A stretch of 55,952 nt of DNA, from NCBI GenBank assembly GCA_903844135.1, contig CAIMSN010000099.1, forward strand, positions 1 through 55,952. The letters run 5' to 3'. Shown piece after piece: positions 47,862 to 55,952 of this stretch; within the stretch, counting starts at the first letter, position 1; each line of letters starts with the position of its first letter. This DNA comes from an uncultured Rhodospirillales bacterium. GTDB taxonomy: Bacteria; Pseudomonadota; Alphaproteobacteria; Acetobacterales; Acetobacteraceae. A program made the position numbers and the translations under genes. The notes under the pieces were generated by a model that had not been told where the DNA came from, made no database searches, and was given only the letters and a program-made list of their open reading frames with translations.

Positions 47862-48569
47862 TCAGCCAGCCGTCGCGTCGGACGCGGGTGCGTCCTTGAC
47901 CGCCAGCGCCGCCGGATACGGCGCGTCGGCATGGCGAGCCTTCTTGATCGCATCGCGAACCAGAACGAATTCGTTCTTGCCGCCGGGGATCGCGCCCCGG
48001 ATCATCAGCAGGTTCTTCTCTACGTCCACCAGCGCCACCTCAAGATTGAGGGTGGTGACGCGCTCGTGGCCGAGGTGGCCGGCCATCTTCTTGTTCTTGA
48101 AGGTCTTGCCCGGATCCTGACGGTTACCGGTCGAACCCAGCGAACGATGGCTGACCGACACGCCGTGGGTGGCCTCGAGGCCGCGGAAGTTCCAGCGCTT
48201 CATGCCGCCGGCGAACCCCTTGCCCTTGCTGGTCCCGGTCACGTCCACCTTCTGGCCGACCACGAAATGCGCGGCGGTCAGGGTGGCGCCCGATTCCAGC
48301 ACCGCGTCCTCGGCGACGCGGAACTCGACGAGCTTGCGCTTCGGCTCCACCTTCACCCGGGCGAAATGCCCGCGGTTCGGCTTGGTGACGTTCTTCACCT
48401 TGGGCGTCCCGATCCCGAGCTGGACGGCGGTGTAGCCGTCGCGCTCCTGCGTTCGAGTATCGACCACCTGCAACGTGTCGAGATGCAGGACGGTGACGGG
48501 CACGTGGGTCCCGTCTTCCCTGAAGATCCGGGACATGCCCAGCTTCTTTGCGATCAATCCGGTGCGCAT
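47862..48569 (-). CDS. rplC: 50S ribosomal protein L3
   Basis: A 235-residue protein: [60 protein letters not shown] and [20 protein letters not shown] are diagnostic of L3, an early assembly protein close to the peptidyl transferase centre. The Gln in the GNRQDPG loop is the residue methylated by PrmB in E. coli. Confidence 0.98.
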   Translation of the reverse strand: MRTGLIAKKLGMSRIFREDGTHVPVTVLHLDTLQVVDTRTQERDGYTAVQLGIGTPKVKNVTKPNRGHFARVKVEPKRKLVEFRVAEDAVLESGATLTAAHFVVGQKVDVTGTSKGKGFAGGMKRWNFRGLEATHGVSVSHRSLGSTGNRQDPGKTFKNKKMAGHLGHERVTTLNLEVALVDVEKNLLMIRGAIPGGKNEFVLVRDAIKKARHADAPYPAALAVKDAPASDATAG

Positions 48570-48579
48570 CGTCTGGACC

Positions 48580-48888
48580 TTACAGCTTGATCTCGACGTC
48601 CACGCCGGCGGCGAGGTCGAGCTTCATGAGGGCGTCCACGGTCTGCGGTGTCGGCTCGACGATGTCGAGCAGCCGGCGATGAGTCCGGATCTCGAACTGC
48701 TCGCGGCTTTTCTTGTCCACGTGAGGGGAACGGTTGACGGTGAATTTCTCGATATGCGTCGGCAGCGGGATAGGACCCCGAACCCGCGCACCCGTACGCT
48801 TCGCCGTGTTCACGATCTCCTTCGTGCTGTTGTCCAGCACGCGGTGATCGTACGCCTTCAGGCGAATGCGGATGTTCTGGTTGTCCAT
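48580..48888 (-). CDS. rpsJ: 30S ribosomal protein S10
   Basis: A 102-residue protein: [61 protein letters not shown]10 serves in the 30S head and in NusB-dependent antitermination. It follows tuf by 49 bases with no clear promoter between, so str and S10 operons are probably read together. Confidence 0.98.
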   Translation of the reverse strand: MDNQNIRIRLKAYDHRVLDNSTKEIVNTAKRTGARVRGPIPLPTHIEKFTVNRSPHVDKKSREQFEIRTHRRLLDIVEPTPQTVDALMKLDLAAGVDVEIKL

Positions 48889-48937
48889 TTTAACGATCAG
48901 TCCAACTTCAGGTTCGGGGTCTTGCCGCGTGTGCCGC

Positions 48938-50128
48938 TCAGGCCTGGATCGACGCCACGACGCCGGCGCCGACGGTCCGGCCGCCCTCGCGGATGGCGAA
49001 GCGCAGGCCCTCGTCCATGGCGATCGGCGCGATCAGCTCGACATCCATCGACACGTTGTCGCCCGGCATGACCATCTCCACGCCCTCGGCGAGCTGGACC
49101 ACGCCCGTCACGTCGGTGGTGCGGAAGTAGAACTGCGGACGATAGTTGGTGAAGAACGGCGTATGACGGCCGCCCTCTTCCTTCGTCAGGATGTACGCCT
49201 CGGCCTTGAACTTGGTGTGCGGGGTGATCGAGCCCGGCTTGGCCAGGACCTGGCCGCGCTCGACGTCCTCGCGCTTGGTGCCGCGCAGCAGCGCGCCGAT
49301 ATTGTCGCCGGCTTGCCCGCGATCGAGCAGCTTGCGGAACATCTCGACGCCGGTGACGGTGGTCTTGACGGTGTTCTTAATGCCGACGATCTCGACTTCC
49401 TCGCCGACATTCACCACGCCGCGCTCGACGCGGCCGGTAACGACGGTGCCGCGGCCGGAGATCGAGAACACGTCCTCGATCGGCATCAGGAACGGACGGT
49501 CGATCGCGCGCTCGGGCTGCGGGATGTAGTCGTCGACCGCCTTCATCAGCGCCAGAACGGCCTTCTCGCCGAGCTCCGGGTCGCCGTCATTGAGGGTGAC
49601 GACCGCCGAGCCCTTGACGATGGGGATGTCGTCGCCCGGGAACTGGTAGGAGGAGAGCAGCTCGCGCACTTCCATCTCGACCAGCTCGAGCAGCTCCGGG
49701 TCGTCGACGAGATCGACCTTGTTCAGGAACACCACCAGCGCCGGGACGCCGACCTGGCGGGCCAGCAGGATGTGCTCGCGGGTCTGCGGCATCGGGCCGT
49801 CGGCGGCGGACACGACCAGGATCGCGCCGTCCATCTGCGCGGCGCCGGTGATCATGTTCTTCACGTAGTCGGCGTGGCCAGGGCAGTCGACGTGCGCGTA
49901 GTGGCGGTTGGCGGTCTCGTACTCGACGTGGGCGGTCGAGATGGTGATGCCGCGCGCCCGCTCTTCCGGCGCCTTGTCGATCTGGTCGTACGCGGTGAAG
50001 GTCGCACCGCCGCTCTTGGCCAGCGTCTTGGTGATCGCGGCCGTCAGCGACGTCTTGCCATGATCGACGTGGCCGATCGTGCCAATGTTGCAGTGCGGCT
50101 TGTTCCGCTCGAATTTAGCCTTTGCCAT
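48938..50128 (-). CDS. tuf: Translation elongation factor Tu
   Basis: A 396-residue GTPase that delivers aminoacyl-tRNA. The G motifs are [16 protein letters not shown], the effector-loop [44 protein letters not shown] and the SAL-type loop. Domain 2 and 3 signatures include [20 protein letters not shown] and [20 protein letters not shown]. It lies directly 84 bases after rpsG; fusA, usually in between, is absent. The gap contains an inverted repeat (CCCGCC / GGCGGG) but no convincing promoter. Confidence 0.98.
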   Translation of the reverse strand: MAKAKFERNKPHCNIGTIGHVDHGKTSLTAAITKTLAKSGGATFTAYDQIDKAPEERARGITISTAHVEYETANRHYAHVDCPGHADYVKNMITGAAQMDGAILVVSAADGPMPQTREHILLARQVGVPALVVFLNKVDLVDDPELLELVEMEVRELLSSYQFPGDDIPIVKGSAVVTLNDGDPELGEKAVLALMKAVDDYIPQPERAIDRPFLMPIEDVFSISGRGTVVTGRVERGVVNVGEEVEIVGIKNTVKTTVTGVEMFRKLLDRGQAGDNIGALLRGTKREDVERGQVLAKPGSITPHTKFKAEAYILTKEEGGRHTPFFTNYRPQFYFRTTDVTGVVQLAEGVEMVMPGDNVSMDVELIAPIAMDEGLRFAIREGGRTVGAGVVASIQA

Positions 50129-50212
50129 CGTCTCTCTCCGTTGACCCGCCGCCCTCGCTCAGTGGCGGGCGCGTCGGTCGGTCGGGTTGGAAGGGGTCTG
50201 TGTGGAGCTCAG

Positions 50213-50689
50213 TTACCAGCGATAATGGCTGAAGGCCTTGTTGGCCTCGGCCATGCGATGCGTGTCTTCGCGCTTCTTCACGGCCGAACCGCGGTTGTTC
50301 ACCGCGTCCATCAGCTCGTTCGACAGCCGGTCCTGCATCGTGTGCTCGCCGCGCTTGCGCGAGCTGTCGATGAGCCAGCGGATCGCCAGAGCCTGGCGGC
50401 GCTCGGTGCGGACCTCGACCGGCACCTGGTAGGTGGCGCCGCCGACGCGGCGCGAACGCACCTCGACGGCCGGCTTCACGTTGTCGAGCGCCTCGTGGAA
50501 CATGCGCACCGGATCGGCGGCGGAGCCGCCACGGCGGCGCATGCTCTCGAGCGCACCATAGACGATGCTCTCTGCGGTCGACTTCTTGCCATCATACATC
50601 AGCGCATTCATGAAGCGCGTGATGACGATGTCTCCGAACTTGGGATCGGGAAGGATTTCACGCTTTACGGCGCGACGGCGGCGGCTCAT
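50213..50689 (-). CDS. rpsG: 30S ribosomal protein S7
   Basis: A 158-residue protein: [101 protein letters not shown]7 initiates head assembly and, in E. coli, represses the str operon. It lies 14 bases after rpsL. Confidence 0.98.
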   Translation of the reverse strand: MSRRRRAVKREILPDPKFGDIVITRFMNALMYDGKKSTAESIVYGALESMRRRGGSAADPVRMFHEALDNVKPAVEVRSRRVGGATYQVPVEVRTERRQALAIRWLIDSSRKRGEHTMQDRLSNELMDAVNNRGSAVKKREDTHRMAEANKAFSHYRW

Positions 50690-50703
50690 GCCCTGATATC
50701 CTC

Positions 50704-51075
50704 TTACTTCGGCCGCTTGGCGCCGTAGAGCGAACGGCGCTTGCGACGCTTGGCGATGCCCTGGGTGTCGAGCACGCCACGCAGGATGTGATAGCGAACG
50801 CCCGGAAGATCCTTCACGCGCCCGCCGCGGATCAGCACGACGCTGTGCTCCTGCAGGTTGTGACCCTCGCCGGGGATGTAGCTGACGACTTCGAAGCCAT
50901 TGGTCAGGCGCACCTTGGCGACCTTACGCAGCGCCGAATTCGGCTTCTTCGGGGTGGTGGTGTAGACGCGCGTGCAGACGCCGCGCTTCTGCGGGCAACC
51001 CTCGAGCGCGGGGACCTTGTTGCGCTTGGGCGCGGGCTCGCGTCCCTTGGCAATCAGTTGGTTGATGGTCGGCAT
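50704..51075 (-). CDS. rpsL: 30S ribosomal protein S12
   Basis: A 123-residue protein from ATG 51075: [40 protein letters not shown] and [20 protein letters not shown]. The two lysines where streptomycin-resistance mutations usually occur (K43 in TPKKPNS and the K of RVKDLPG) are wild type, so the protein predicts sensitivity. The frame continues upstream to 51141 without similarity. It is first in the str cluster. Confidence 0.98.
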   Translation of the reverse strand: MPTINQLIAKGREPAPKRNKVPALEGCPQKRGVCTRVYTTTPKKPNSALRKVAKVRLTNGFEVVSYIPGEGHNLQEHSVVLIRGGRVKDLPGVRYHILRGVLDTQGIAKRRKRRSLYGAKRPK

Positions 51076-51688
51076 ACGCCCTTCCCAATCCTCAAAGTCT
51101 GTCGGCAGCCCCACCCCAAGGACCGGGACGGGTTCCACCATTCACAACGAAATGCCGCCCGAACGGGATGACCCATTCTGAGCGGGGTGTTACCACGCGC
51201 GGCCTTGGCCCCCTGTAGTAACGGGGGCGGTGCCGCACGCGAGGTGCTGCATCAGGCGGCGACCACCTTCCAGGAACGAGTGTCCGAGGACGGGGCTAGC
51301 CGAGGGCCGCTGTCTAAGGGCGGCAGGGCCCGGAGTCAAGTAAATGCGCGGGCCGGAGGCGACGATTCGCCGTGCCGGCGGCTTCGGGGAGCCATGCAGG
51401 CGGCGCATCCACGCGAAGGACTGGAATCTGCGGCGTGAGACACATCAGCAAGACCCCTCGTCGACGGAGACCGCCGTGCCAACCCAGGGCATCCAACGCA
51501 CCACCCGATCGGGCTGGCGGCAGGGATGCTCGACCAACCAGGCAAGACGGGTTCTTCGTGGTGGAGAAGCGCCTCGTGCTGAAGCGGCCCGGCCCAGGCT
51601 GGCTGGACGGCGTGGGTGTGCCGAGACGTCCGGTAACGGGCCATGATTTATCAAGACGGGTCCAATGTCGGCCGAAGAGCGATCCGGT
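51076..51688. other. Gene-free stretch upstream of rpsL
   Basis: About 610 bases without a supported gene. It contains the predicted str promoter (51311-51339), a leader of some 230 bases with an inverted repeat CCCCCGTTACTACAGGGGG on the minus strand close to 51210-51230, and beyond the promoter sequence in which I see nothing recognisable. Short open frames on both strands lack codon bias and family similarity. Confidence 0.6.
51311..51339 (-). promoter_or_regulatory. Sigma70-like promoter for the str operon (rpsL)
   Basis: On the minus strand TTGACT (51339-51334) and TAGACA (51316-51311) are separated by 17 bases. The -35 matches five of six consensus positions; the -10 is weaker. The terminator after rpoC shows that the str cluster needs its own promoter. 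The -35 is followed by C, again giving GACTC, a GANTC site. Confidence 0.55.
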
Positions 51689-52111
51689 TCAGTCGACCGG
51701 ACTTATCGTCTGCTCATACGTCTTGCCGTCGTACCAATCGGGCAGGCCAAGCCTTCGTTCCAGTGACCGGTAGCGCGGATCGTCCGGGCTGTAGCCGCGA
51801 TCCAGGACGGTGCCGTCGAGCATCAGGAACCCGGTCCATTCCCGCGTCGCCGAGCAATAGCGTCCGGACAGCGCGTCCGACAAGGTGGCGCCATCGCAGT
51901 TATAGAAGACCTCGACGAACTGGTGGTGGATGGTCCGTCTGCAGGCCCATCCCTCTATCCACCGGCTCGGGCCTTTGCCGATCCGCCTGGCGCCATAGGC
52001 CCGTGGCACTTCGGTCGACGGGATGGGGACCAGCCGGCGCTTGGAACCGGGCGGCTGCACCCAGAGCATCTGCTGCATGATGATGTCGTGCTTCGCATCG
52101 CGCTGCGTCAT
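51689..52111 (-). CDS. Hypothetical protein between rpoC and rpsL, possibly 5'-truncated
   Basis: A frame of 140 residues from ATG 52111 (MTQRDAKHDIIMQQMLWVQP ... RGYSPDDPRYRSLERRLGLP). I do not recognise a family. The same frame stays open upstream to beyond the rpoC stop and reads like real protein (ISLPTFIVDLRSATGLSIFL, LVAGADTESSIARGLFDITL, HVLTCGGSRFTT), but it has no ATG, GTG or TTG start. Either translation begins at 52111, or the gene has lost its 5' end. Base composition looks less GC-rich than its neighbours, hinting at acquisition. It contains several Cys that could form disulfides if exported. Confidence 0.45.
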   Translation of the reverse strand: MTQRDAKHDIIMQQMLWVQPPGSKRRLVPIPSTEVPRAYGARRIGKGPSRWIEGWACRRTIHHQFVEVFYNCDGATLSDALSGRYCSATREWTGFLMLDGTVLDRGYSPDDPRYRSLERRLGLPDWYDGKTYEQTISPVD

Positions 52112-52382
52112 CGTCGTAAAGCGTGAGCCACCGCACGTCAGGACATGCAGGGTGATGTCGAAGAGGCCGCGCGCGATGCTGCTCTCGGTATCGGCGCCCG
52201 CGACGAGCAGGAAGATCGACAGCCCCGTCGCGGATCGCAGGTCGACGATGAATGTTGGCAGCGAGATATCGATCGCCCTCTTGCTGGGTGATGTCCTGTC
52301 GGATGCCTCCCGGCAGCGACGACCTGCATCGTCTCTCCACTGAGAGCCGCAGCCTATCCGTCCCCAGCGGGGCGCACGGCAC

Positions 52383-52412
52383 GAAAAAGCCGGCCGGGTT
52401 GCCCCGGCCGGC
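52383..52412 (-). terminator. Rho-independent terminator after rpoC
   Basis: Perfect 10-bp stem GCCGGCCGGG / CCCGGCCGGC (52389-52398 and 52403-52412) with a four-base loop, followed on the minus strand by TTTTTCG. It lies 28 bases beyond the rpoC stop and should separate the rpoBC transcript from the str cluster. Confidence 0.92.
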
Positions 52413-52439
52413 CCATCGCGCCCTGCGGCAGCGTGCTTG

Positions 52440-55952
<3,513 letters not shown>

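Noticed and set aside
51344..51646. Short frames on both strands upstream of rpsL
   Set aside because: No family similarity, no ribosome-binding site, and they overlap one another on both strands.

Overview
The window is about 56 kb of high-GC DNA from an alphaproteobacterium. The main indications are an rnhB-ccrM pair (GANTC methyltransferase), ribosomal-protein synteny from rpoC through rplQ, and GTG starts with 4-bp gene overlaps. A member of the Acetobacteraceae or a related Rhodospirillales family is plausible but is inference. I see no rRNA, tRNA, CRISPR array, transposase or phage gene.

Layout. (1) 1-4319, minus strand: csbD-like gene, hairpin, then a tightly packed series rnhB, ccrM, MHS-family transporter, vapB, vapC and the start of a tenA-like gene, several with overlapping stop and start codons. 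(2) 4453-9587: a DHA2-type drug exporter, a hipBA toxin-antitoxin pair with an array of operator-like sites, a block of repeats with inverted termini, and a flavin dehydrogenase. (3) 9639-20381, plus strand: a TetR regulator divergent from the flavin dehydrogenase, then a four-gene tripartite efflux operon (mdtA-mdtB-mdtC-type plus NodT/OprM-type outer membrane factor) ending in a strong terminator. (4) 20445-28556: small membrane and stress proteins, a zinc-ribbon metallopeptidase, a coupled slipin/exonuclease/molybdopterin-domain operon, a second vapBC/fitAB-type pair, and a 1156-residue transglutaminase-DUF2126 protein. (5) 28692-32413, minus strand: a copper-handling cluster (DUF2946-like, outer-membrane-like protein, copC, copD fused to cytochrome c). 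(6) 32641-34401: a chemotaxis receptor, followed by 27-bp tandem repeats.

(7) 34592-51075, minus strand: the str-S10-spc-alpha ribosomal protein cluster in transcription order rpsL, rpsG, tuf, rpsJ, rplC, rplD, rplW, rplB, rpsS, rplV, rpsC, rplP, rpmC, rpsQ, rplN, rplX, rplE, rpsN, rpsH, rplF, rplR, rpsE, rpmD, rplO, secY, adk, rpsM, rpsK, rpoA, rplQ. fusA, normally between rpsG and tuf, is missing. Good sigma70-like promoters precede rpsL and rpsM. (8) 52440-55952: rpoC, running off the right edge, with a strong terminator and an odd ORF between it and rpsL.

The housekeeping half is ordinary. I do not see a clear-cut new system. The best candidates for follow-up are the hipBA operator array with the adjoining MITE-like repeat, the ccrM-transporter-vapBC-tenA overlapping operon, the occurrence of GANTC (CcrM) sites inside both predicted ribosomal-protein promoters, and the CopD-cytochrome c fusion with a methionine-rich tail.
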